The notes below the pieces were generated by a model. The model was not told the DNA's origin, did no database searches, and saw nothing but the letters and a program-made list of their open reading frames with translations. This document shows positions 1-5,979 of a DNA stretch of 6,275 nucleotides, piece after piece. Position 1 is the first letter of the stretch. The number at the start of each line of letters is the position of its first letter. The stretch spans positions 49,109-55,383 of the forward strand of contig WVZH01000306.1 of NCBI GenBank assembly GCA_011772595.1, given 5' to 3'. This stretch comes from Anaerolineales bacterium. Its GTDB lineage: Bacteria; Chloroflexota; Anaerolineae; Anaerolineales; E44-bin32. The position numbers and the translations under genes are program-made.

Positions 1-188
1 TAGTCTGGTTGTCCTCGATCCTCAAGGAACAGATGGCCGAGCAATTGAAGGAAGTGGCTGAGCGCGAAGGCGATCAGGACTTGATCGACAAGATCGCCGA
101 CGAAACCATTTGCACCGACGTCGAAGGGCTTCTTGCACACCTGCAAGCAAAAGGCCATCCGGCGTTGGAAATGGATCCGATGATGTAA
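1..188 (+). CDS. acsB: Acetyl-CoA synthase (CODH/ACS catalytic subunit), C-terminal fragment
   Basis: This is the 3' end of a gene that starts before the window: 61 complete codons (first full codon at position 3), then a TAA stop at 186-188. The tail ends in GHPALEMDPMM, which matches the conserved C-terminus of bacterial acetyl-CoA synthases (GHPAL-x-M-(E/D)-P-x-M). The preceding stretch is a mainly helical, acidic segment, as expected for the third ACS domain. The enzyme condenses a methyl group from the CFeSP with CO and coenzyme A at the Ni-Ni-[4Fe-4S] A-cluster in the cytoplasm. The A-cluster cysteines lie upstream of this tail and cannot be checked here. The call rests on the C-terminal signature plus the acsD and acsC genes directly downstream, and I am confident in it despite the short fragment. 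Confidence 0.87.
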   Translation, partial: VWLSSILKEQMAEQLKEVAEREGDQDLIDKIADETICTDVEGLLAHLQAKGHPALEMDPMM

Positions 189-190
189 GT

Positions 191-295
191 GGGAAGATGG
201 ATCAGGGATCAGGGTTTAGGGATGAGGATGCTCTTCTAACCCAGCGTCGAAGCTCGCATCCTGATCCCTAATCACCGATCCCTGATCTTCTTCCC
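191..295. repeat. Long imperfect inverted repeat with AGGGAT-type units between acsB and acsD
   Basis: Positions 200-231 and 256-287 are 32-base arms that match as reverse complements at 28 of 32 positions, around a 24-base loop. The pairing resumes after a small bulge: 191-197 (GGGAAGA) pairs with 289-295 (TCTTCCC). The arms are built from repeated units such as GATCAGGGATCAGGG and TTAGGGAT. In RNA this would be a very stable hairpin. There is no T-run after it, so it is not a classical intrinsic terminator. It fills most of the 136-bp gap between acsB and acsD and has no credible gene. A related unit occurs at 5010-5034. It may be a dispersed intergenic repeat, a processing site that sets relative acsB/acsD levels, or both; the function is inferred. 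Confidence 0.85.
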
Positions 296-324
296 TTAAA
301 GATGTCCAGGAGGACGGTACCCCA

Positions 325-1296
325 ATGTCAGTCGAAATCCCAAAGGAAAAATGGACCGGCAGCGTGCGCGAGGTGACGATCGGTGCCACCGCAGAGGAGG
401 GCGGCACCCGTTCACATACCTTGACTGTCGGTGGGGAAACCACCCTGCCATTCCTCCATCACGAAGGAAAGATCCCTCACCGCCCCGCCTTTGCCCTGGA
501 GGTACGTGATCGCAAACCGGATGACTGGTCCCCTCTTTTGATCGAGGCTTGGAAAGATGTCATCGACGACCCTGTAGCCTGGGCCAAGGCGGCCGAAGAG
601 GCCGGCGCCGATCTGATCTACCTGGTTCTCAGTCTGACAACCGCAGACGGCGAAGCCAACTCGCCTGAGAACGCAAAAGCTGTCGTACGCAAGGTTCTGG
701 AAGCTACTGGATTACCGCTGGCCGTGATCGGCCCAGGTCAGGCCGAACTCGATAACGAGTTGATCGTCGCCGTCGCCGAAGAGGCTGTGGGAGAGCGCCT
801 GATACTCGGTCTCTGCGAGGACAAAAACTACCGCACCATCGTCGCTGCTGCGCTGGCGCACAATCATCTCGTGCAATCGAAGACCCCCATGGATGTAAAT
901 CTCTCCAAGCAACTGGTGATTCTCATCCACGACATGGGGTTGCCTCTCGATCGGATCATCATGGATCCGACAACGGGTGCGTTGGGATATGGCATCGAAT
1001 ACGGGTACTCGGTCATGGAGCGCCTTCGTTTAGCCGCTCTCCAGGGTGATTCGATGACGCAACAGCCGATGATCGTCACGCCTGGAGAAGAAGCCTGGAA
1101 GGTCAAGGAAGCAAAAGTTGGCGAAGGTGTTCCCGAGGTGTGGGGCGATTGGGAGCGACGAGCTCTTGAATGGGAGGCAATCACTGCAGCCACAATCGTT
1201 CACTCCGGCGCCGACATCATCGTGCTTCGACACCGTGAGACACTGCACCGTTTACGAAGCATGATCGACGAACTGATCACATCACCGGCGACGTAG
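325..1296 (+). CDS. acsD: Corrinoid iron-sulfur protein small subunit
   Basis: This 323-residue protein is the small (delta) subunit of the CFeSP, the methyl carrier between methyl-H4folate and acetyl-CoA synthase. It is a cytoplasmic TIM-barrel protein that caps the corrinoid bound by AcsC. Family signatures are visible in order: GATAEEGGTRSHT near the N-terminus (about residues 21-33), GGETTLPF and the following HHEGKIPHRPAFALEV (about 37-60), GADLIYL (about 94-100), and DPTTGALGYGIEYGYSVMER in the C-terminal half (compare [20 protein letters not shown] as I recall it from the acetogen Moorella). Length is normal for the family (just over 300). The ATG at 325 is preceded by AGGAGG at 308-313 with an 11-base gap. 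It is followed 10 bp later by acsC, its obligate partner, which fits 1:1 synthesis. No key segment looks missing. Confidence 0.96.
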   Translation: MSVEIPKEKWTGSVREVTIGATAEEGGTRSHTLTVGGETTLPFLHHEGKIPHRPAFALEVRDRKPDDWSPLLIEAWKDVIDDPVAWAKAAEEAGADLIYLVLSLTTADGEANSPENAKAVVRKVLEATGLPLAVIGPGQAELDNELIVAVAEEAVGERLILGLCEDKNYRTIVAAALAHNHLVQSKTPMDVNLSKQLVILIHDMGLPLDRIIMDPTTGALGYGIEYGYSVMERLRLAALQGDSMTQQPMIVTPGEEAWKVKEAKVGEGVPEVWGDWERRALEWEAITAATIVHSGADIIVLRHRETLHRLRSMIDELITSPAT

Positions 1297-1300
1297 GAGG
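1295..1300 (+). promoter_or_regulatory. Ribosome binding site of acsC overlapping the acsD stop codon
   Basis: A perfect AGGAGG begins inside the TAG stop codon of acsD (1294-1296) and lies 6 bases before the acsC ATG at 1307. This tight arrangement suggests translational coupling of the two CFeSP subunits, which are needed in equal amounts. It also fixes the acsC start. Confidence 0.85.
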
Positions 1301-1306
1301 GCGAAG

Positions 1307-2650
1307 ATGGCGTTAACCGGACTGGAAATCTATAAACTTCTACCACAAACGAACTGCAAAGATTGCGGTTTCCCCACCTGCCTGGCGTTCGCCATGAAGC
1401 TGGCCGCCAAGCAAGCAACGCTAGACGACTGTCCGCACGTCAGTGAGGAAGCCAAAATCAAGCTCGAGGCGGCCTCTGCGCCACCCATTCGCCTGATCGA
1501 GCTTAAAGGCCAAGAAGGTGAGGTCAAAGTCGGCAACGAAACCGTCCTGTTCCGACACGAGAAAACCTTCTTCAATAAATGCGGGCTTTTCTGGCGACTC
1601 CGGGATAGCGAATCTGTCGACGATATACAGCAGCATGCATCCAAGGCCGAAGCCTTTAACGTGGACTATGTCGGCATCGATCTATTCCTGGATGGCTTCG
1701 CTATCGAGTCCGTCTCTGGAGATGCGGCCACCTTTGCTGCAGCCGTGCAAGCCGTTCGCCAGGCCAGTAAAAAGCCGTTGATTCTCATCACTTCCTCACC
1801 CGAAATCGCCAAGAGCGGTCTCGAAGCGGCCAATGGCACACGTCCTTTGCTGCACGCCGCCAACGCAGAGAATTGGGAAGCCATGGCGGCGATCGCCAAG
1901 GAAAAGAACGTACCTTTGGCCGTGCGCGCTGAAACCCTCGATGGCCTCGCAGAACTGACCGAAAATCTCAAGGGAGCCGGTGTGGAAGATCTGGTCTTGG
2001 ACCCCGGAGTTACCGGGTATCTGGATTCCCTCGATCAACTTACGGCTATTCGCCGCCTGGCGCTCAAGGAGACGTTCCGTCCGCTGGGTTTCCCGATCAT
2101 CACTTTCCCCGCTGCGGGTACCAAGGCGGATGAAACACTCCTAGCCGCAGAACAAATCGCCAAATACGGCGGTTTGATCGTCCTGGACACTTTCGACCCG
2201 GCCAGCCTCTACCCCTTATTAGTACTGCGCCAGAACATCTACACGGATCCACAAAAGCCTATACAGGTGAAGCCGGGATTGTACGAGATCAACGATCCAG
2301 ATCCAAACGCACCGCTCATGGTTACCACCAACTTCTCCATCACATACTTCTCGGTAGCCAATGAGGTGGAAGGATCTGGTAAACCCGGCTGGCTGTTGGT
2401 TGCGGATTCCGAAGGCATGAGCGTGCTCACCGCTTGGGCGGCTGGCAAATTCGACGCCGAGCGCATATCCAAGGACGTCAAGGCCTTCAACGTAGAGGAC
2501 AAGATCGCCCATAAAAAGCTGATCATTCCTGGACATGTGGCCGTGATCTCCGGCGAGTTGGAGGAGGAGTTGCCGGGTTGGGAAATCATGGTAGGGCCAC
2601 GAGAGGCGGTCGATTTGAATGCATACATCGAATCGATGTGGCAAAACTGA
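1307..2650 (+). CDS. acsC: Corrinoid iron-sulfur protein large subunit, [4Fe-4S] and cobalamin-binding
   Basis: This 447-residue protein is the large (gamma) subunit of the CFeSP. It holds the corrinoid that accepts the methyl group from AcsE and passes it to AcsB. Residues 1-57 form the small [4Fe-4S] domain with cysteines 17, 20, 25 and 42 (C-x2-C-x4-C-x16-C), the spacing of characterised homologues. A TIM-barrel domain follows to about residue 330. The C-terminal corrinoid-binding domain is recognisable from VTTNFSITYFSVANEVE, LLVADSEGMSVLTAWAAGKF, and the near-terminal LIIPGHVAVISGELEEELPG and WEIMVGPREA segments. Length matches the family. The [4Fe-4S] cluster takes part in reductive reactivation of cob(II)amide, which links it to RACo encoded downstream. 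The start is set by AGGAGG 6 bases before the ATG. The gene ends in TGA and a 109-bp gap follows. Confidence 0.97.
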   Translation: MALTGLEIYKLLPQTNCKDCGFPTCLAFAMKLAAKQATLDDCPHVSEEAKIKLEAASAPPIRLIELKGQEGEVKVGNETVLFRHEKTFFNKCGLFWRLRDSESVDDIQQHASKAEAFNVDYVGIDLFLDGFAIESVSGDAATFAAAVQAVRQASKKPLILITSSPEIAKSGLEAANGTRPLLHAANAENWEAMAAIAKEKNVPLAVRAETLDGLAELTENLKGAGVEDLVLDPGVTGYLDSLDQLTAIRRLALKETFRPLGFPIITFPAAGTKADETLLAAEQIAKYGGLIVLDTFDPASLYPLLVLRQNIYTDPQKPIQVKPGLYEINDPDPNAPLMVTTNFSITYFSVANEVEGSGKPGWLLVADSEGMSVLTAWAAGKFDAERISKDVKAFNVEDKIAHKKLIIPGHVAVISGELEEELPGWEIMVGPREAVDLNAYIESMWQN

Positions 2651-2687
2651 CCCGTCGTTTCGATGTGTGGTGATTGATTCGAATACA

Positions 2688-2738
2688 TTTGCCCGACTGA
2701 ATCTGTACACCTTCAGCTGAAATGGCGGTACGGGCAAA
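2688..2738 (+). other. Nested stem-loop in the acsC downstream gap
   Basis: An 8-bp perfect stem joins 2688-2695 (TTTGCCCG) and 2731-2738 (CGGGCAAA). Inside it, 2697-2701 (CTGAA) can pair with 2712-2716 (TTCAG). A 10-base palindrome TTCAGCTGAA (2712-2721) overlaps the inner arm and offers an alternative pairing. No T-run follows, so it is not a standard terminator. It ends 9 bases before the AGGAGG of the next gene and could affect mRNA stability or translation; that role is inferred. Confidence 0.45.
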
Positions 2739-2747
2739 AGAGGGGCC

Positions 2748-2753
2748 AGGAGG
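2748..2753 (+). promoter_or_regulatory. Ribosome binding site that selects a TTG start
   Basis: A perfect AGGAGG lies 6 bases before the TTG at 2760. No ATG is available in this frame nearby. The nearby GTG at 2755 is in another frame and stops after two codons (GTG AAT TGA). The site therefore supports TTG as the true start of the 88-residue protein and argues that the ORF is translated. Confidence 0.75.
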
Positions 2754-2759
2754 AGTGAA

Positions 2760-3026
2760 TTGACGGTACGAGTTTCCAGGATACCAAATGACCCCTACTT
2801 GGGGTACGACGCAGATCAGGTGGCACGTCTTGCGGCCGCGTGCCTGCAATGCCCCCATCCCACCCCTTGCACTCTCTCCTGTCCGCGCCAGGCGGACATC
2901 GCTAGAGTCATGCGCCTCGCGGGACAGGCAGCATGCGAGGGGTTGGTATTGACACGATGGTTTCAAGATCGAGAACGAGTCGAGGCCGCGCGTATTTGTG
3001 ACGCCATCACAGATTCATATAATTGA
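2760..3026 (+). CDS. Small Cys-rich protein, probable stand-alone GltD/DPD-type [4Fe-4S] domain
   Basis: This 88-residue protein has no function I can name with certainty. Cysteines 28, 31, 37 and 41 form C-x2-C-x5-C-x3-C-P followed by RQADI. This resembles the cluster-binding start of the alpha-helical ferredoxin domain in glutamate synthase small subunits and dihydropyrimidine dehydrogenase (typically C-x2-C-x3/4-C-x3-C-P, then a D/N-I-P-type turn). Two further cysteines (59, 80) lie in the helical C-terminal half. The flavin and NAD(P)H domains that normally follow are absent, and the next gene is in a different frame and family. No signal peptide or membrane segment is visible, so it is probably cytoplasmic. 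The TTG start has a strong AGGAGG at a 6-base gap. Its place between acsC and RACo suggests a role in electron delivery to, or assembly of, the CFeSP. It could instead be the remnant of a larger oxidoreductase. Confidence 0.72.
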   Translation: MTVRVSRIPNDPYLGYDADQVARLAAACLQCPHPTPCTLSCPRQADIARVMRLAGQAACEGLVLTRWFQDRERVEAARICDAITDSYN

Positions 3027-3033
3027 ACCACGT

Positions 3034-3061
3034 GTAGAGACGTTGCAAGCAACGTCCCTAC
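3034..3061. repeat. REP-like palindrome (GTAG-A-GACGTTG type) before RACo
   Basis: The 28-base element reads GTAG (3034-3037), A, GACGTTG (3039-3045), loop CAAG, CAACGTC (3050-3056), C, CTAC (3058-3061). The arms are perfectly complementary except for one A/C mismatch. It resembles short palindromes of the form GTAGAGACGTTGC...GCAACGTCTCTAC that I recall as common intergenic repeats in cyanobacterial and Chloroflexota genomes. It lies 7 bases after the stop of the small Fe-S gene and 24 bases before the RACo start. There is no T-run, so termination is not indicated. Confidence 0.75.
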
Positions 3062-3085
3062 TGCTACCGTGTAGGTTGAGAGACG

Positions 3086-5005
3086 TTGGCCAGCCATAAA
3101 GTTCAACTCATCCCTTCCAAGAAATCCGTCGAGGTGCCAACTGGCACCTTGATTTCCGAAGCCATCCATCAAGCCGGTCTGGAGCTTACCCAACCCTGCG
3201 GCGGCCAGGGCCGCTGTGGACGTTGTGCGGTCATCGCCGAGGGCGAAGGTGCGCGTAGGCGCTCCACCATTCGTCTCTCCGCATCCGACATCGATGCTGG
3301 CTATGCACTCTCCTGTCAGACGGTAATTGAGGGGGCTATCACCGTTACAATCCCAGAGCAGGAGAAGATCGAACGTCGTCTAGTCACGGATAAAGCCGCC
3401 CGCAAGATCGAGCTGCCATTCGCTTACGACCCACTCGCTCTACAAACCGTGCAGGCCCTGCAAATTGAACTGCCACCACCCTCCCTAGAAGATAACCTGG
3501 ACGATCTCACACGTTTAAGAAAGGCACTCGAATCGCTCGGGTTTACCCCTCTCCACGTTCCATTACCCGTCTTACGTCGCTTGGGGACGCTTCTGCGTGA
3601 GTCTGAATGGTCACCCTGGGTGGTACTCGAGGTGCAGACACCACCAGGCGGTGCCGCGCGTCTGATCGATGTCCGCACCGATCCCATCCATCCATTCGGT
3701 TTAGCACTGGACATCGGGACGACGACGGTCACAGTGTATCTTATCGACTTGCTTACCGGTGAAGTTAAGAATTCAGCCGCCGAGTACAACGGTCAGATCG
3801 CTCGCGGTGAAGACGTGATCTCCCGCATCATTTACGCTAGCAAAGACGAGGGCCTTAAGAAACTCGGCGCCCTGGTGCGTGAAACCATCAATACTTTGCT
3901 CGAGAGAATACGCAAACGGACCGGTATCCCCACTGAAGCGATCTACAAGGTCACCGTCGCGGGCAACACGACGATGATGCACCTGTTTCTCGGCCTACCT
4001 CCGGAGACCATCCGTCTCACCCCTTACATCCCTGCCGCCAACCAGCCCTCCCGGTTCACGGCACAGGAGCTCGAGCTCAGCGTTTATCCACTAGCTCCGG
4101 TTGATTGTCTCCCCGGTGTGGCTTCCTACGTCGGGGCCGACATCACCGCCGGGGTTCTCGCCAGCAACCTGGCCGAGGCAGAAAGCCTCACACTGTTTCT
4201 CGACGTTGGAACCAACGGCGAGACAGTGCTTGGTACACATGAATGGATGGTCACCTGCGCCTGTTCCGCAGGTCCGGCGTTCGAAGGCGCCGGTGTCGTG
4301 GATGGGATGCGCGCAACGACCGGCGCGATCGAAGAGGTGTGGGTGAACTCTCAAACCTACGAGCCAACCATTCGTGTCATCGGCGGGAGTAAGCCGCGTG
4401 GTATTTGTGGTTCCGGCTTGATATCTCTCCTGGCAGAGTTGTTCGTAACCGGGGTCATTGATCGCGGCGGACAAATCAAACTCGATCTCAACTCGAAGCG
4501 TGTGCGCGAGGGCGATCATGGGGCGGAGTACGTCGTCGCCTGGGGCGACGAGACAGAAGACGGGCGCGATATCGCCCTTACCAAAGTGGACGTTGACAAT
4601 TTGATGCGCGCCAAGGCGGCGATTTATGCCGGGTTCAGCGTTTTGGCCACCAGCGTTGGAGTCGACTTGGCAGACGTCCAGCAAGTCCTGGTGGGCGGCG
4701 CCTTCGGTAAATACATAAACGTTGAAAATGCCATCAAAATCGGTCTCCTCCCGGATCTTCCCTGGGACCGTTTTCACTTCCTTGGCAATACGGCCGTGTT
4801 GGGGAGCTATATGGCGTTACTCTCGCACCAAGCGCGCAGCCAAATTCGAGACATCGCCGAGAAAATGACCTACGTCGAACTTTCGGCTGACAACACGTTC
4901 TACGATGCCTTTACCGCGGCTTTGTTCCTTCCACACACCGAAATCGACCGTTTCCCGAGTGTGGCTGAGGTGTGGGAACAGCATAACCGTGTAAAGGAGA
5001 AATAA
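3086..5005 (+). CDS. acsV: Reductive activator of the corrinoid iron-sulfur protein (RACo), [2Fe-2S] ASKHA ATPase
   Basis: This 639-residue protein couples ATP hydrolysis to reduction of inactive Co(II)-CFeSP back to Co(I). Residues 1 to about 95 are a plant-type [2Fe-2S] ferredoxin domain with cysteines 38, 44, 47 and 77 (C-x5-C-x2-C-x29-C). A linker and middle domain precede an actin-like (ASKHA, DUF4445-type) ATPase domain from about residue 204. Its motifs are LDIGTTTV (208-215), VAGNTTMMH (291-299), LDVGTNGE (372-379), CSAGPAFEGAG (393-403), GICGSGL (439-445) and VGGAFG (536-541). Length and order fit characterised RACo proteins. The start is TTG at 3086: an in-frame TGA at 3077-3079 blocks any upstream start, and the next in-frame GTG (3134) would cut into the ferredoxin fold. 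Only a weak GAGAG lies upstream, so low expression is likely, as suits a repair activator. Confidence 0.95.
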   Translation: MASHKVQLIPSKKSVEVPTGTLISEAIHQAGLELTQPCGGQGRCGRCAVIAEGEGARRRSTIRLSASDIDAGYALSCQTVIEGAITVTIPEQEKIERRLVTDKAARKIELPFAYDPLALQTVQALQIELPPPSLEDNLDDLTRLRKALESLGFTPLHVPLPVLRRLGTLLRESEWSPWVVLEVQTPPGGAARLIDVRTDPIHPFGLALDIGTTTVTVYLIDLLTGEVKNSAAEYNGQIARGEDVISRIIYASKDEGLKKLGALVRETINTLLERIRKRTGIPTEAIYKVTVAGNTTMMHLFLGLPPETIRLTPYIPAANQPSRFTAQELELSVYPLAPVDCLPGVASYVGADITAGVLASNLAEAESLTLFLDVGTNGETVLGTHEWMVTCACSAGPAFEGAGVVDGMRATTGAIEEVWVNSQTYEPTIRVIGGSKPRGICGSGLISLLAELFVTGVIDRGGQIKLDLNSKRVREGDHGAEYVVAWGDETEDGRDIALTKVDVDNLMRAKAAIYAGFSVLATSVGVDLADVQQVLVGGAFGKYINVENAIKIGLLPDLPWDRFHFLGNTAVLGSYMALLSHQARSQIRDIAEKMTYVELSADNTFYDAFTAALFLPHTEIDRFPSVAEVWEQHNRVKEK

Positions 5006-5009
5006 GTCT

Positions 5010-5034
5010 GGGGATTAGGGAATAGGGATTGATA
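5010..5034. repeat. AGGGAT-type intergenic repeat unit between acsV and cooC
   Basis: Just after the acsV stop codon the sequence reads GGGGATTAGGGAATAGGGAT and continues to TTGAT. It is built from the same GATTAGGG/AGGGAT units as the inverted repeat at 191-295, but here as a single arm with no opposing arm in the gap. It probably belongs to the same dispersed repeat type. The rest of this 74-bp gap shows no convincing promoter or terminator. Confidence 0.6.
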
Positions 5035-5067
5035 GTTTGATACGACACACTCGTTACTTGCACTATT

Positions 5068-5073
5068 GAGGTG
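5068..5073 (+). promoter_or_regulatory. Ribosome binding site that selects the cooC start
   Basis: GAGGTG matches the anti-Shine-Dalgarno complement and overlaps a GTG (5071) that could otherwise be read as the first codon. With this site, ATG at 5080 has a 6-base gap and ATG at 5077 a 3-base gap, so 5080 is preferred and GTG 5071 is unlikely. Confidence 0.6.
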
Positions 5074-5079
5074 GTTATG

Positions 5080-5841
5080 ATGACGAAAACGATTGCACTT
5101 GCTGGAAAGGGAGGGACGGGAAAAACAACTGTCACTTCGCTTTTAATTCACTCGCTGAGCTCGAGGGTGCGTGGTCCATTGTTGGCGATCGATGCCGATC
5201 CGGCCACAAACCTCCACATGGCGCTTGGCATTCCCGCACCTGAAACCGTCGGAGACATACGCGAAGAGATGTCGGAAACTGCGCAAGCTGGTCAACTCGG
5301 AGTGTCCATTAGCCGTCACGAGTATCTCACTCGCGAGGTCAGAATGGCTTTAGAGGAAGGCGCAAAATTCGATTTGCTCGCCATGGGACGCCCCGAGGGT
5401 CAGGGGTGCTACTGTGCGGTCAACCACTTGTTGCGCCAGATCATCGATGAGATGGGCCGCACCTATGAATACATAGTGATCGACAATGAAGCCGGTATGG
5501 AGCATATCAGCAGACGGACCACTCGGGACGTGGACTTGCTCCTGCTGGTCACTGATCCCACACTGCGCGGTGTGCGAACAGCAGCGGAGATGGCCAAGCT
5601 GGCGCGAGAACTTGAGGTCAACGTCAACTCGATCGAACTGATCGTTAACCGGGTCCAAAACGAGCTTCCGCCACCCTTGCAAGATGCCATCGAGGCACTT
5701 GATCTCGATGTGGCAGCTGTGATTCCCGCCGATGAAAACATCAACCGTCTGGATGCAATAGGGACGCCGCTCGTCCAACTCAATGGAGATTCGCCGGCCG
5801 CCAAGGCCGTGAAAGCGTTGACCGATCGTATCATGAGCTAA
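5080..5841 (+). CDS. cooC: CooC/AcsF-family nickel-insertion ATPase for ACS/CODH maturation
   Basis: The protein has 253 residues from ATG 5080 (256 if GTG 5071 were used). It is a MinD/SIMIBI-class P-loop ATPase that couples ATP use to nickel insertion into CODH or ACS active sites. Visible motifs are a deviant Walker A, GKGGTGKTT (9-17), a switch I region IDADPATN (37-44), the family C-x-C at cysteines 110 and 112 (GCYCAVNHLLR), which in CooC binds metal at the dimer interface, and a switch II region VIDNEAGMEH starting at 133 with Asp135. DPTLRGVRTAAEM and the later NRV segment fit the nucleotide-base-binding part of the fold. Position between acsV and acsE is where acetogen clusters such as Moorella, as I recall, carry acsF, so an ACS-specific AcsF role is possible. 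Sequence alone does not separate CooC from AcsF. It is cytoplasmic and lacks membrane segments. Confidence 0.92.
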   Translation: MTKTIALAGKGGTGKTTVTSLLIHSLSSRVRGPLLAIDADPATNLHMALGIPAPETVGDIREEMSETAQAGQLGVSISRHEYLTREVRMALEEGAKFDLLAMGRPEGQGCYCAVNHLLRQIIDEMGRTYEYIVIDNEAGMEHISRRTTRDVDLLLLVTDPTLRGVRTAAEMAKLARELEVNVNSIELIVNRVQNELPPPLQDAIEALDLDVAAVIPADENINRLDAIGTPLVQLNGDSPAAKAVKALTDRIMS

Positions 5842-5979
5842 CAGGTTCGTCCGGCGCATATTCTGAGTGTACACATTGTGATCTCAGGGACCTTGGGACG
5901 AATAGGGTATTTTAGCGATCCTCCGCCACACGAACCCGGACAGGCATCAGCTCATGAAGAAACGGATAGGAGAGGATTA
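5842..5979. other. 138-bp gap with short dyads upstream of acsE
   Basis: I see no gene here. The gap holds a perfect 8-base palindrome GTGTACAC (5867-5874), an adjoining odd palindrome CACA-T-TGTG (5872-5880), and CTGAG/CTCAG arms (5863-5867 and 5883-5887) that enclose both. A 7-base pair of arms, GGTTCGT (5844-5850) and ACGAACC (5930-5936), could close a larger loop. The compact 25-bp dyad cluster could be an operator or a small hairpin. No confident -35/-10 pair is seen. Confidence 0.35.

Noticed and set aside
200..231. CRISPR or telomere-like tandem array, because of repeated AGGGAT/TTTAGGG units
   Set aside because: The units are irregular, few, lack spacers of even length, and form an inverted rather than a direct array.
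191..295. Rho-independent terminator after acsB
   Set aside because: The hairpin is very long, has a 24-base loop, and no T-run follows it on either strand, so it does not fit an intrinsic terminator.
2219..2737. Minus-strand frame of 172 codons across the acsC 3' end and the following gap
   Set aside because: It overlaps the conserved corrinoid-binding domain of acsC, shows no family motif, and is best explained as a shadow frame.
2586..2966. Minus-strand frame of 126 codons opposite the small Fe-S gene
   Set aside because: The plus-strand frame has a perfect ribosome site and a clustered cysteine motif, while the minus frame has neither a motif nor a fitting context.
4091..4777. Long open frame on the minus strand (228 codons) opposite RACo
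   Set aside because: It lies wholly inside the strongly supported acsV gene. Its translation shows no recognisable domain, and such frames are common opposite codon-biased GC-rich genes.
5037..5066. Sigma-70 promoter before cooC (TTGATA with a downstream CACTAT)
   Set aside because: The -10 match is poor and A/T-rich hexamers of this quality are expected by chance; there is no supporting context.
5868..5887. CRP/FNR-type binding site (TGTGA half-site near 5878)
   Set aside because: Only one half-site is present; the opposing half does not match TCACA at the required spacing, nor TTGAT-N4-ATCAA.
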